Assembly (NCBI GenBank): GCA_017163975.1
Contig: JAFFSR010000032.1
Coordinates: 1,237,001-1,301,000, forward strand
DNA from: Anastatus disparis
Taxonomy: Eukaryota; Arthropoda; Insecta; Hymenoptera; Eupelmidae
Length of the DNA: 64,000 nucleotides
Reading direction: 5' to 3'
Below are positions 22,343 to 33,816 of this stretch, in pieces. A model generated the notes under the pieces. It saw nothing but the letters and a program-made list of their open reading frames with translations, did not search any database and was not told the origin of the DNA. The position numbers were made by a program, and so were the translations under genes. Position 1 is the stretch's first letter. Each line of letters starts with the position of its first letter.

Positions 22343-24062
22343 TGTTACATCCCATGGAACTACCCTTAAATTTAATTAGAAATTATTAAAACATTTTTAT
22401 TTTAAACGATGATAGTAAATTATAAAAATTAAGTTTCAATTATTTCAAAGCTTTAATTCAAAATCAGTTCCATGCGATATACCGAGTCAGCACTTGTCAA
22501 CATTTTTATTGCGAAAACTCTCAAACTGTACGAAAGTGTGAAGGAGAGACAGAGAAGGAAATAAATTAGGAATTTCATTGGCAAGCAGGCTCATGAACTT
22601 TTTGACGATTTCCCTGATGAATTCGAATACACGTCGAAGTTTGATTGGACGATCCATCTCCCAATTGCCCAGACACAAGGTTATAAAAACAACCTGGAGG
22701 TCTAACAAGCGCCTTTTGTCATAAAAAGATAGCACCCGCAATAGTCGGCTCTGCTGGTCCATTGTGAAAATAAAATCAGTGTTAGAAAAATAAGTTATCA
22801 AAATTAAGAATTAAATTTTAAACCATATTAGTGATTAGCCTAGAAGCCTAATTCATTAATATAATAAATATAATTAATCTCGTGTGATATAAAAATCTGT
22901 GGAAAATTATCTGGAAAGAAAAAGGAAATTATATCAACACAAATTCCATAATCTAAAATTTGAGAGACAACTGTGCCAGTGATCAAAATCTATGGTTGAT
23001 CATAATCTGTGTTCGAGCAATTAAGGAAGGAGCCCAATCATTCTTGCCACGGACTTTCTCACCGTGTAATTTAAGGAGTCCGAGTATAGAAAACGTCAGG
23101 ACGATCGAATTGGAGACAAATTCTTCTCTTTCACTCCTAATTTTAGTGAGTTACTTATACTAACGAAATTTAAAATAAAATATAAAAGGGTATAAAACAA
23201 AAATCTTTAAATGAATAAAAACTAATTGAATTAAAGTTTGTGAATTATTTCAATTAATAAAATATATAATCCTTTCTTTTATAACATAAATATCTATACA
23301 TATACATATATAATAAATATTTATATATTTGCAATTCGTGAATATGCACAAGTACTTTAATATTATTATCAGGACGATTATTATAAACGTTTAATTATAT
23401 ACGAAATTTAGTTGTAACTATCGCTACACTATTTTTGTATCTATTCCAGAAATACGAAATTTTGGTTGCGCTCCAAAGCGTCACTTCGGTTGCGCTCCAA
23501 AACGTAACTTTGGTTGCGCTCCAAAGCGTCACTTCGGTTGCGCTCTAAAGCGTCACTTCGGTTGCGCTCCAAAGCGTCACTTCGGTTGCGCTCCAAAACG
23601 TAACTTGGTTACGCTCCAAAGCATCACTTTTGTTGCGCTCCAAAACGTAACTTTGGTTGCGCTCCAAAGCGTCACTTCGGTTGCGCTCCAAAACGTAACT
23701 TTGGTTGCGCTCCAAAACGTAACTTGGTTACGCTCCAAAGCGTCACTTTCGTTGCGCTCCAAAACGTAACTTTGGTTGCGCTCCAAAGCGTCACTTCGGT
23801 TGCGCTCCAAAAATACGTAACTTCATAAATTTTGAGAAACATAAGTTTTAATCGATATAAAACCCAATTTAAAAATTTACAATAAATAGAGATCAAAGAA
23901 AATCATCTAAAGAATTATACTTGTGCGTATTTCAACGAATTATTATTAAAATTAATAAGTCAGCAAGAGACAAGATAAGTCCTGGGACGGTAGACTGGTT
24001 CCCAACGAAAATAAATAATTTTTGTTAAGAACTCAACGACCGAACTAAGTTCGGCCATAACA
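22343..24062 (+). repeat. 3' LTR of the giant element (1720 bp)
   Basis: Same termini as the 5' LTR and followed by the GGTT duplication at 24063-24066. It lacks a ~160-bp segment after the TATACTAACG region (near 23165) and has fewer minisatellite units (23461-23815). Other differences are scattered substitutions. Confidence 0.95.
23461..23815 (+). repeat. 24-bp minisatellite in the 3' LTR (~15 units)
   Basis: Same two alternating unit types as in the 5' LTR array, with fewer units and some private variants. Read in any frame on the minus strand it gives repetitive peptides, which are artefacts. Confidence 0.93.
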
Positions 24063-24066
24063 GGTT

Positions 24067-24738
24067 ATTATACCTCAATTTGCTTTTCCCAAAATGATAT
24101 TTTCAACCCTATACTTGAAATAAAATCATAAAATTAATAATTATTTTATATAATCAAACTTCACAATGATTACAGGATAATTAGCTAATTGTAAAAAAGA
24201 TATTATTACCTATTTTTCATCTATTTTTAATCTCAAACTTATATGTTATGATACATCGTTATATACTAAACTTAAAATTAGCTATTACCAAGTTCACTAC
24301 AAGCTTACATTCAGCTTAATTCAGCTAATTTTCAGCTATTTCAAAGCTTAAATTTAGCTTAATTTAGTTATTTCCAAGCTAATTACAAGCTTAAATCCAG
24401 CTCAATTTAACGCTATAATGTAGTTCCAAAAATAAGGGGTTTATTTCTGACGACGATAACAACGACAGTGGCGATATACTTTTAATGGCATAGAGAGAAT
24501 ATAATATAAATAGATCTAAAATGCAGCTAAAATCCAGCTAAAATTAAACCAAAATTTACCTAAAATTGCTTAAAATCAACGAATATAGACGCTTATAGAA
24601 GCGTACTCTTAAATGGGAAATTTCTGCCAAAAATGAGTTACCCAGCTACTAAGGGCGCCACTAGATCCCATGTATTTTTATATCTATATCTATCAAATTT
24701 TCCATATATATATATATATATATATATACAACAACGTT
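24067..24738. other. AT-rich, AGCT-rich spacer with (TA)n at 24705-24727
   Basis: Many AGCTTAA/AGCTAA words occur without a strict period. At 24586-24650 a degraded reverse copy of the 74-bp repeat can be seen (GACGCTTATAGAAG ... GTTACCCAG). No gene. Confidence 0.5.
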
Positions 24739-24810
24739 AAAGTGTTACCCAGCGTTTTGCACGAAAAATTTAACCCAGAAGTATCCTTCTATAAGCGTCT
24801 ATCTTCTTTG
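24739..24810 (+). repeat. 74-bp dispersed repeat, copy 2
   Basis: Matches 731-804 with a handful of substitutions; adjacent to (TA)n on its left. Confidence 0.7.
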
Positions 24811-24949
24811 TTAAAATTGATATAAATTTTAGCCAACTTCTATCTAAATTTCAGCTGATTCCCATCTAAATTTTGTATAAATTTAGCTAATATTAATATT
24901 AAATTTAACTAACTTTTGATTTAATGTAGCTTACTTTTATATAATTTTA

Positions 24950-25414
24950 TCTGACTTCAGCTAACTTTAAGCTAACTTCAAGCTAACTTTTAGCTAACTT
25001 TAAGCTAACTTTTAGCTAAATTTCAGCCAGATTCTATCTAGATTCTAGCTAGCTAAGGACACATCCAATTTTTATACACGGCGGCGGCGGCGCCGGCGAA
25101 ATCTTTTTATAATATAGAGAGATTATCTGACTTCAGCTAACTTTAGGCTAACTTTTAGCTCACTTTTAGCTAACTTTCAGCTAATTTTTAACTAATTTAC
25201 AGCTAAATTTTAGCTAGATTCTAGCTTAATTCTAGTTAGCTAGGGACACATCCAGTTCTTATACACAGCAGCGGCGGCGTTGTTGGCAAAATCTTTTTAT
25301 AATATCTGACTTCAGCTATCTTTAAGCTAAATTTCAGCTAGATTCTAGCTAAATTCTAGTTAGCTAGAGATACATCCAATTCTTATACACGGCGGCGGCG
25401 AAATCTTTTTATAA
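24950..25414 (+). repeat. Tandem AGCTAACTTTA array with (CGG)n islands
   Basis: Short TAGCTAACTTT-type units are punctuated three times (about 25050-25115, 25238-25302, 25362-25414) by a block ACACATCCA...TATACACGGCGGCGG...AAATCTTTTTATAATAT. The CGG runs shrink from ~4-5 to 3 units. The block is a higher-order direct repeat of ~125-190 bp. Confidence 0.8.

Positions 25415-25417
<3 letters not shown>

Positions 25418-25463
<46 letters not shown>
25418..25463. repeat. (TA)n microsatellite
   Basis: Uninterrupted TA repeat following the CGG array. Confidence 0.95.
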
Positions 25464-25614
25464 ATTTAAAACCAGTCTTTTGAATTCACTATGCATCCCA
25501 CTCGTTTAGTATCCGGCGCACGTCGAGATGTGTGGCAGTCTCATATTATTACACCTCTTTTATTTGCGTATATCTTATAGAAATTCGGTCTTTTGGGACT
25601 CTAAGGTCCCTCAA

Positions 25615-25735
25615 AGTATCAGTGCGATGAAAAGTCCATGCAATGAAAAGTCCTTGCGATAAAATATCCGTACGATAAATGGTCCATGCGATGAAACGTC
25701 TGACAATGAAATGTCTTGTAGCGAAACATCTGGAT
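25615..25735 (+). repeat. ~16-bp tandem repeat
   Basis: About seven degenerate copies of GCGATGAAAAGTCCAT-like units (GCAATGAAAAGTCCTT, GCGATGAAACGTCTGA and so on). Confidence 0.8.
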
Positions 25736-26095
25736 ACGGGTTGATTGAATTGGAATCAGATGTGACAGAAAATAATTTAAAACAAAGACAGGTTTTAGTA
25801 TATGTAACGACAAGTAGAATTAATAAAAAACAAAATATTGAAGAAAATAATCAATTTAGTGAAAAAGAAGAAAATCAGACAGTCAAAGAAGAAAAATATT
25901 TAGATTGCGGACAGAAATATTTATAAATCACATGAAATTGAAGTCAGTGAAGAATCTCAATGTGAGCTTGAAAATACAAAAGTGACAGAGAATATAAATA
26001 CAAGCAACTACGCTATTTTGTGGCATGTTTGAATAGGCCATGCATCAGTTAATTATTTGAGAAAATCTTATATTATATTAAAGAGGTATACCTTT
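25736..26095 (+). pseudogene. Copia pol remnant, 5' piece (pre-integrase region)
   Basis: Plus-strand frames resemble Copia Pol downstream of the protease (GYGLIELESDVTENNLKQRQVL, where family members have a KNVLYVP block) and then the gag-pre-integrase motif LWHV.IGHASVNYLRKS, with a stop inside it. It stops abruptly where Helitron-associated sequence begins. The next expected piece of the protein resumes at about 41640 in the same orientation, so I interpret both as one element split by insertion. Many lesions; no LTR identified. Confidence 0.6.
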
Positions 26096-26169
26096 TGATT
26101 CTTCGATCTTCCCGTTCTCCGGTCTCCTAGAAGTACATTATTTTTCCTAATAAGAGTAACCATTTTTTT

Positions 26170-26400
26170 TGGGTTCTATATTTTACAGATCCTATACTTT
26201 TTTAAATTTCATATTTTTTTTAATTCTATATTTTTTGGATCCAACATTTTTTTGGGTCCTATATGCTTTGGGCCCTATAGGTTTTTGTGTCCCTTATTTT
26301 TTGGTTCCCATATTTTTTGTTCTCATATTTATCAGGTCTAATTTTCTTAGATCCTATTTTTTGAGGTCCTATATTTTTTTGAACACCATCAATATATATA
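26170..26400 (+). repeat. GGGTCCTATATTTTTT minisatellite
   Basis: Degenerate ~16-17-bp units of the form TTTTTTGGG(T/C)CCTATA. The same family forms the long arrays at 52810-53960, in both cases next to 30-bp repeats and a minus-strand Helitron, and here too it is preceded by an ...TTCTCCGGT... block (26115-26130). Confidence 0.8.
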
Positions 26401-26734
26401 CAGATATTGTTTTCACATAGGATGACAACGTCGTATTGACCAAAAAATCACATGATCGGTCTTATTGACACATATATTTATTTATACATATTTATATTTC
26501 TCATTATATATACAACATACATACACTATATGTAGTGTTTTATCCGAGCTTCTATACTTTTACAAAAGGATTCTTCAGTAATACGTTTTTTTAAATTCTG
26601 AAAAACAGGCTCCACTTCAGACGCTCACTCTTTTATTTTTAGATCTAATGCAATATGTTTGGGCGTTTTGAATTTTTAAATTTTTTTATTAAACACCAAT
26701 TTGAAAAGCATGACTTAATATGTAGCGTATCTTT
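26401..26734. other. No gene recognised
   Basis: AT-rich DNA between the minisatellite and the 30-bp repeats. Confidence 0.4.
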
Positions 26735-26795
26735 GCATACAGTTGATTATTACAGCCTATCTCTATATGCAGTCGTTTATTACAAGGTATCCCCA
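26735..26795 (-). repeat. 30-bp repeat array, left part
   Basis: Two and a third units related to GCATCCCCATATGCAGCCGA plus a TTATTACAAC-like end. The array is interrupted by the palindrome at 26797 and resumes at 30566. Confidence 0.75.
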
Positions 26796-26796
26796 T

Positions 26797-29700
26797 TAGT
26801 CCAGTAGAATTAGCTCGAAAAACCTTAAAATTTGACTTAATTAGTAACAGGCAACTGAAGTGAAAAATGAGTTCATTAGGTCAAAAGATATTAAAATTTA
26901 GAAAGACCCTCAAAATTTGGGCTGGTATATTTTTTTAAACAACGTTTTTATGTAAAAAATTGTGAAAAATCGATGTTTTTTGGATCTAGCTCTTTTCGTT
27001 TTTTAATAGGGTATATGAAATTTATAATACTTATAAGGGTCTTCAAGACGAATAGTTTAAGCCCTATTACATTAAATTTCGTCAATAATTTATTTAAATA
27101 ATCGCAAAAATATAGTCAAAAATCATTAAATGTTTAATAATTTTTTATTCCATAAAAAAAAGCTACATGCTTGTAACTTTGTAAAAAGTTGCTTTCTATC
27201 ATCCTTAAGTTCCCATAATTTTTTCAGCAAAAAATATTAATTTGTTTATGAGATATTCAATTTGTTCACTAAAAAGAGGTAAAATGTAAGCCTCAAATGG
27301 ACCCTATTGCGGTCATTTTAGAAAGAAATGACCATTGTCATTTATGCTCTTTGACACTTATATTTAGTGAAAATAAAACGTTCGATTGATATGTTTGTTA
27401 CGTCACAAACGTATCGTTTTTATTAACATTGGTAAATCAAATTCCTCAGTTATTGAACAGTCGCATTATTTCATTATTAAGCGAAATTAAGTAGATCATC
27501 AGAAAAGAATCGAAACGTATGTTTCGAAATTTCAAAACGAATTTTACAAATCTCAAAAACATTACGAAACATATTATTAAAATTTAAGAAAATTTATAAA
27601 TAAAAATTGATGTAAAAGACAATAAAATCTTATAAACAAAGATAAGTATAAAACCAAATTGAGATCATCGAAAGAACGGAATATTACCCCGGGTGTCTTA
27701 TTGGTAATACGTTTACACTGCCCGTCAAGTTTATATTTCAAAGCAATTGCTATTATTAAATATACCTGTATCAATTATTAAAATATATATACGCGCATAA
27801 AAATCAATTATATTTAAAGTGTTAAAAAATATCAATAAACCTCGAGGATCTATTACATATTTTGCCTATTTATTTGTCCGCCCATACCTAGCACCAATCT
27901 ACTGAGAAATACTACAAGGTAAGAATATATAATTATTTAATAAACTCTTTATTTTCAAGAATCAAGTTTATCCTTTAATACTATTCAATCGTGAGAGCGA
28001 TTTTGTTCAATTAAATATTGGTGGAGTTTTTCCACCACTAGATTCATACATCTCTATCTTTATACATTTTGTAAATAAATTCAATATTTTAAACATACAT
28101 AATTTATATATATATTTAATGCAATTAATTAATATAATTAAATAACATATACACTTTTATTTTCACACTTTTATTTAGTCTTGGTGCAAGCCAGGACTTA
28201 ACATGTTTATTATTTTCGCTGTTTAAATGGCGATCGAAAAAAAAAATTTTTTTTTCTTAATTGTTTTTTAAATTTATATATGAAAAAATGAAAATATTTA
28301 AATGCAACTTTTTTATTCTTGTTGCTTAAATTTTAACGCTTATTTAAAAAAAAAAACGTTATTCTGCGATAATTAGGAGCTGAGATAATTTTTTTTTTTT
28401 TTAAATTCGCCATTTGTTTATTTACAAAGATTAAGGAATGAAATTTTAATGACAGATCCTTTAATACTTGAATTTTGATATAAGATCATTTCTGATATTA
28501 AAATCAGTTTTTTAAAACCTTAAAAGATTGTTTTTAAGTGTGTATAGTTTCAATTCTTTTTGAAGAGGGGAGGAACGCGTCATCTTTCGCAAGTACAGAA
28601 AAAATTTTTTGATTACTTCAAATTTGTCTTGTAAAAAAATTTTCTATATCTCAGTGAAATATTAACCGATTTTGATGTTTCTTTTTTTAATTTGGGGTAG
28701 CGTGAGATAATATTAACAGCCGTTATACTTGTTTAATGATATAAATAAATTAATTTGTTATAAACAATAACAAAAAATATATGCATATTTTTTTTTCATT
28801 TTTTATATACTTGTAATGTTTATTTTTATAATCTAATAAATAAGTTTCATTCCTTTTATGAAAAAATTAGATTATTATCTTTTTTACAGGCTAATAATTA
28901 TTACAAACATTGCTCTTATCATAAAAATCCTGACATTATTAAAAAAAAGCTTCTGACCTTGAATATTCAATGAATTTAACGTTTCTTTTTTTGACCTAGG
29001 GTTGTGCGAGATAATGTTAAGTACCGTCATTTTTGTTTTATTTAGCAAAACAAATTAATTTATTATAAACAATATATATGGAAAAAATAATTTACTTCAT
29101 ATTTTACGTTAATGGAACGTTCGTATTAATAATTTTATGAAACATAATATCTTTTTCTCTAAAAAATTTAATTATTTTCTCTTTTAAACAATATTATTAA
29201 TAAAAACATATCTCTTATCATAAAAGCCTTCACATTATTTTTAATATAAGATTATTTTATGATAAGAGCAATGTTTGTATTAATTATTAGCCTGTAAAAA
29301 AGATAATAATCTAATTTTTTCATAAAAGGAATGAAACTTATTTATTAGATTATAAAAATAAACATTACAAGTATATAAAAAATGAAAAAAAAATATGCAT
29401 ATATTTTTTGTTATTGTTTATAACAAATTAATTTATTTATATCATTAAACAAGTATAACGGCTGTTAATATTATCTCGCGCTACCCCCAATTAAAAAAAG
29501 AAACATTAAAATCGGTTAATATTTCACTGAGATATAGAAAATTTTTTCACAAGACAAATTTGAAGTAATCAAAAAATTTTTTCTGTACTTGCGAAAGATG
29601 ACGCGTTCCTCCCCTCTTCAAAAAGAATTGAAACTATACATACTTAAAAACAATCTTTTAAGGTTTTAAAAAACTGATTTTAATATCAGAAATGATCTTA

Positions 29701-30565
29701 TATCAAAGTTCAAGTATTAAAGGATCTGTCATTAAAATTTCATTCCTTAATCTTTGTAAATAAACAAATGGCGAATTTAAAAAAAAAAAAATTATCTCAG
29801 CTCCTAATTATCGCAGAATAACGTTTTTTTTTTAAAAAATAAGCTTTAAAATTTAAGCAACAAGAATAAAAAAGTTGCATTTAAATATTTTCATTTTTTC
29901 ATACATAAATTTAAAAAACAATTGAGAAAAAAAATTTTTTTTTTTCGATCGCCATTTAAACAGCGAAAATAATAAAAATATCAATCGAACTTTTTATTTT
30001 CACTAAATATAAGTGTCAAACTGCATAAATGACAATGGTCATTTCTTTCTAAAGTGACCGCAATAGGGTCCATTTGAGGCCTACATTTTACCTCTTTTAA
30101 GTGAACAAATTGAATATCTCATAAACAAATTAATATTTTTTGCTGAAAAAATTATGGGAACTTAAGGATGATAGAAAGCAACTTTTTACAAAGTTACAAG
30201 AATGTAGCTCTTTTTTTTATGGAATGAAAAATTATTAAACATTTAACGATTTTTGACTATATTTTTGCGATTATTTAAATAAATTATTGACGAAATTTAA
30301 TGTAATAGGGCTTAAACTATTCGTCTTGAAGACCCTTATAAGTATTATAAATTTCATATACCCTATTAAAAAACGAAAAGAGCTAGATCCAAAAAACATC
30401 GATTTTTCACAATTTTTTACATAAAAACGTTGTTTAAAAAAATATGCCAGCCCAAATTTTGAGGGTCTTTCTAAATTTTAATATCTTTTGACCTAATGAA
30501 CTCATTTTTCACTTCAGTTGCCTGTTACTAATTAAGTCATGCAAAAAGTCTAATTCTACTGGACT
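26797..30565. mobile_element. Large palindromic (fold-back) element
   Basis: Ends are inverted: AGTCCAGTAGAATTAG at 26797 and CTAATTCTACTGGACT at 30550-30565. Without the solo LTR inside, the left arm (26797-27391 plus 28208-~28940) pairs over about 1.3 kb with the right arm (~29250-30565). The ~300-bp centre (28940-29250) holds a diverged direct copy of the inner arm (the GAGATAATGTTAA...AAACAATATAT block), so the inner unit exists as two direct copies and one inverted. No coding capacity. Junctions with the 30-bp repeat array suggest at most a 2-bp target duplication. Confidence 0.85.
27396..28203 (+). mobile_element. Solo LTR (808 bp) with TGTT duplication
   Basis: Starts TGTTACGTCAC and ends GGACTTAACA, with TGTT directly on each side (27392-27395 and 28204-28207). 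The uninterrupted right arm of the palindrome shows the empty site. A TG...CA element with a 4-bp duplication and no internal genes is a solo LTR left by recombination, probably of a Ty3/gypsy-type element. Orientation is not proven. Confidence 0.85.
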
Positions 30566-30637
30566 ACATATACAGCTGATTATTACAACGCATCCCCATA
30601 TGCACCCGATTGTTACAGCGCATCTCCATATGCAGTT
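30566..30637 (-). repeat. 30-bp repeat array, right part
   Basis: Two units (GCATCCCCATATGCACCCGA..., GCATCTCCATATGCAG) plus a partial unit at the palindrome junction. On the minus strand they are read through by the end of the helicase frame, giving a repeated HMxMRCNN peptide. Confidence 0.75.
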
Positions 30638-30639
30638 TT

Positions 30640-31444
30640 AATTTATTTTCTTGTATTATTATATCATTACGTATTCCGACTAATTCAATTTCTTTGTAAA
30701 CATTTAAATATTTACCTTCACCTATATTCAATAACCATTTTCTAAAATTGTTGTCATCGTTGGGTACCCTGAGGTTTTCATTTAATGTCATACAATTAAA
30801 TTTTGGCGACAAATAACTGTTCTTGAAAGAATTTTCAATAACTTCAGTGCGACTGTCATGTTTTACAACTAGTAATGTTTGTCTAAAATCCTCTGATATA
30901 AGTAATATTTACCACCAGATATTTCTTTAACATCACATAAATTTCGAAACAAACGATCAACTGCTTCAAAAGCATATTTTGATGTCATGGATATTTTATC
31001 TCATATTATTGTTTGTACTTCTTTTAATTTCTTACCTTCTATTGAGTTAGGTTTTGCGTTGCATGTTGTAGACTCTGTGATATTTAGCTGTAATTTGAAT
31101 GTAGTGCGTACTGTTTTTCCATTTTTAAATAAATTAGCAGCAATTTCTGTTCAAACGACGCATAAAAATGATATACTTAAAAAATTTAAAAGTAAATAAC
31201 TTTTTCCACTCCCACCTAACCCATCATTGAAAATAAAATTGTTTTTCTTTTTTCTTAAACATTTCAAAATGCTATCGTAAATAATTTTTTGTTGATCTTT
31301 TAATGTATTTACTTTGATTTGTAAATCATTTAACATGTCATATTTTTTAGAAAATTCTGTTGTATCGATAGATGTGCATAAATTATCTATATGAGTTAAT
31401 ATATCTAATAAATTAAAATCACTTGATTTAAATAACAAAATCAA
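30640..31444 (-). pseudogene. Helitron Pif1-type helicase, C-terminal half
   Basis: Minus strand, several frames. The Walker A loop is intact (GLGGSGKSYLLLNF, ~31200). A helicase core follows that matches Helitron proteins (AANLF..GKTVRTTFKL; PNS.EGKKLKEV), but the Walker B acidic pair is altered to DKISM and stops follow. Motifs near 30750 (NENLRV..DDNNFRKWLLNIGEGK) correspond to the family TxNMRV block. The helicase should unwind the donor strand in rolling-circle transposition. The gene is cut from its upstream part by the Penelope-like insertion. Confidence 0.85.
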
Positions 31445-31462
31445 GTACGTAGTGACAAATGA

Positions 31463-33473
31463 TGTGTAAATTAATGAAGTGGAACTTTAGGCAAGGAACA
31501 GCAAAATCGTAGGTCTTATTATACGATTATTTATTGACCGCAACGTATCGTGGTTGAATTACCACCTCTACAGGCTAGAAAAAATATAATTTTTCTTTAC
31601 ATATTGCTACATGCATAATTTGACGAATAAACATTATGAATAAATATCAGTAAAACTGATAAGTCAAAATTTACACAATAAAGTTAAAATTAATATACTA
31701 AAGTATCGCATTATTAATGAGAAATCATAAAGCTAACCTATCAAAAATTACACAGCTGGTATCATATCAATTATATTTTTGTTTTACAAGAAAAACGAAT
31801 CGTAAATTGACTTATAGAAATTATAAATGTAAATAAGACTATACAATGATAATATGCACAAAAAAATGAAAAAGTTTTTATATCCAAAGTATAAGTCAAT
31901 ATCAAGACTATCAAAGTCCAATAACCAAAATTAAAAAGACCAGTGAACAAAACAATATACAAGTTTAATAATGTCCATCACAGACAGAGTATGACAGTAC
32001 ACTCAAATTTCTTATAAGATATTAAAATTATAAGGTTTGTTCTACAAATGAATAAAGTATTACATGTTAAAATAACATGAAATAAACATTGAATAAAGTA
32101 ACATGTCACAAAAATGTGTCAATGTTAAAACGCAAGACTAACTATCTATATAACGCATATAAATTATTATTAATCTTACTTAGCTGGTAAGTATCCAGCT
32201 GTAAGTTGATGGATATTTTGTCAAAATTAATATATATTGACTCAGTTTTTGTAAATAACACATTAAAAACCGTCAGCAAAAACATATGAACCAAACACCA
32301 CTTCCATCGTCACCTTAAATTTCTCCAATACTCACTGTTTCAATATTACATGTTAACAATCAATTTTATTTTAGAATCAAACGTCTTTTTCAATCATTTA
32401 ATATTTCTATAGTTCCTGCTATAAATAATCAATTAAATAATATTATTGTCTAAGGAAAGGACACATTAAACAAATTTCAAAAAACTCAGTCAGTTTATGC
32501 TTTTGAATGTTCTGCTTGCAATGACACCTATGTTGATGAGACAAAACGGCAACTAAAGGATCGTATTCATGATCACCAACTTTGTAAAAATAAAAATTCC
32601 GTTGTCTCTCTACATATGGCTAATAACCAAAAACATCTTTTTGATTAGGACAATGTGAATATCGCGTATAGCGTCGAATATCTGAGTCATTATATATTAA
32701 TTTTGACAAAAGATTCATCAACTTACAGCTGGATACTTACCAGCTAAGTAAGATTTATAATAATTTATATGCGTTATATAGATAGTTAGTCTTGCGTTTT
32801 AACATTGACACATTTTTGTGACACACTACACGTTTGTAGACTGTGCTTTATAGTTGACTATGTTCTCCATATCTATATTGTAATGCTTTATTTATTTGTA
32901 GAACAAGCCTTATAATTTTAATATCTTATAAGAAATTTGAGTGTACTGTCATACTCTGTCTGTGATGGACATTATTAAACTTGTATATTGTTTTGTTCAC
33001 TGGTCTTTTTAATTTTGGTTATTGGACTTTGATAGTCTTGATATTGACTTATACTTTGGATATAAAAACTTTTTCATTTTTTTGTGCATATTATCATTGT
33101 ATAGTCTTATTTACATTTATAATTTCTATAAGTCAATTTACGATTCGTTTTTCTTGTAAAACAAAAATATAATTGATATGATACCAGCTGTGTAATTTTT
33201 GATAGGTTAGCTTTATGATTTCTCATTAATAATGAGATACTTTAGTATATTAATTTTAACTTTATTGTGTAAATTTCGACTCATCAGTTTTACTGATATT
33301 CATTCACAATGTTTATTTGTCAAATTATGCATGTAGCAATATGTAAAGAAAAATTATATTTTTTCTAGCCTGAAGAGGTAATTCGACCACGAAACAGTCA
33401 ATAAATAATCGTATAATAAAACCTATGATGTTGTTGTTCCTTGCCCAGAGTTCCACTTAATTAATTTACACAT
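31463..33473 (+). mobile_element. Penelope-like element fragment with inverted flanks
   Basis: A ~450-bp centre (32240-32690) carries the end of a Penelope-like ORF with a GIY-YIG endonuclease. It is flanked by ~780-bp nearly identical inverted repeats (31463-32240 and 32690-33473). Penelope-like elements often carry terminal repeats with a 5'-truncated inverted copy upstream, which matches this arrangement. It sits inside the Helitron helicase gene. Identical 63-codon frames in the two arms (31771-31962 minus, 32981-33172 plus) are just the repeat. Confidence 0.75.
32454..32648 (+). pseudogene. GIY-YIG endonuclease fragment (Penelope-like)
   Basis: Open frame of 64 codons between stops. It contains VYAFECSACNDTYV at the position of the family VYKIxCxxCxxxYIGET motif, followed by ET.RQLKDRIHDHQ and a C-terminal H/N-rich part ending in FD. 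The second Tyr-containing strand is TYVDET instead of YIGET. Just upstream (NNIIV, then a stop, then GKD) matches the connector to the RT. In Penelope elements this domain nicks the target DNA. Only the terminal part of the protein is present. Confidence 0.75.
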
Positions 33474-33495
33474 AAAATCACTTAAACAATATCCA

Positions 33496-33816
33496 TTAAT
33501 TTATATTTCCTTTGATAAAAAAATGCTTATATTTTTCATATAAATTTCTAGTATCAATAGGATTATGAAATATACAAATAAATGCAAACAATTTACAAAG
33601 AGCAACAGGAAACTGTATTTGGGATGCTTCTTCTAAGCATTTATAACACTCTTCATCTTCATTAACCAAATGTTTGGCTACAGCAGTCTCGAAAAATGAA
33701 GGATATGTTATACCATCGACAGTACGTAAATCTTGGGATGAAGTTGCACCTTTGACGTGTAACAGTAATAATCTTATAAAATATCTTTGACGATATTTTG
33801 GATTCACCAAATACAA
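33496..33816 (-). pseudogene. Helitron protein, Rep-helicase junction
   Basis: A 106-codon minus-strand frame with RYFIRLLLLHVKGATS, DLRTVDGITYPSF and FAFICIFHNPIDTRNLYEKYKHF. These are hallmark segments just upstream of the helicase in animal Helitron Rep/Hel proteins. It is continuous with 30640-31444 if the Penelope-like insertion is ignored. Confidence 0.88.

Larger units (their letters stand above)
2098..24062 (+). mobile_element. Giant Ty3/gypsy (errantivirus-like) LTR retroelement
   Basis: The two LTRs (2098-4072 and 22343-24062) both read TGTTACATCCC ... CATAACA and are flanked by an identical 4-bp duplication GGTT (2094-2097 and 24063-24066), so this is one insertion about 22 kb long. 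Gag, protease, RT, RNase H, integrase and env lie in order on the plus strand (4426-13538). A purine tract sits directly before the 3' LTR. By eye I count about 12 substitutions in the first ~820 bp of the LTR pair (roughly 1.5 percent), plus a ~160-bp indel and a repeat-number difference, so the insertion is fairly recent. Every gene carries stops or frameshifts. The 8.8 kb between env and the 3' LTR is not typical of the family; it contains antisense reading frames and smaller nested repeats. Confidence 0.92.

Noticed and set aside
23577..23896. Minus-strand frames of repeating ERN/WSAT peptides
   Set aside because: Translation of the 24-bp LTR minisatellite.
31771..31962. 63-codon hydrophobic frame, identical at 32981-33172
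   Set aside because: Lies in the inverted repeats of the Penelope-like fragment; duplicated by the repeat itself.
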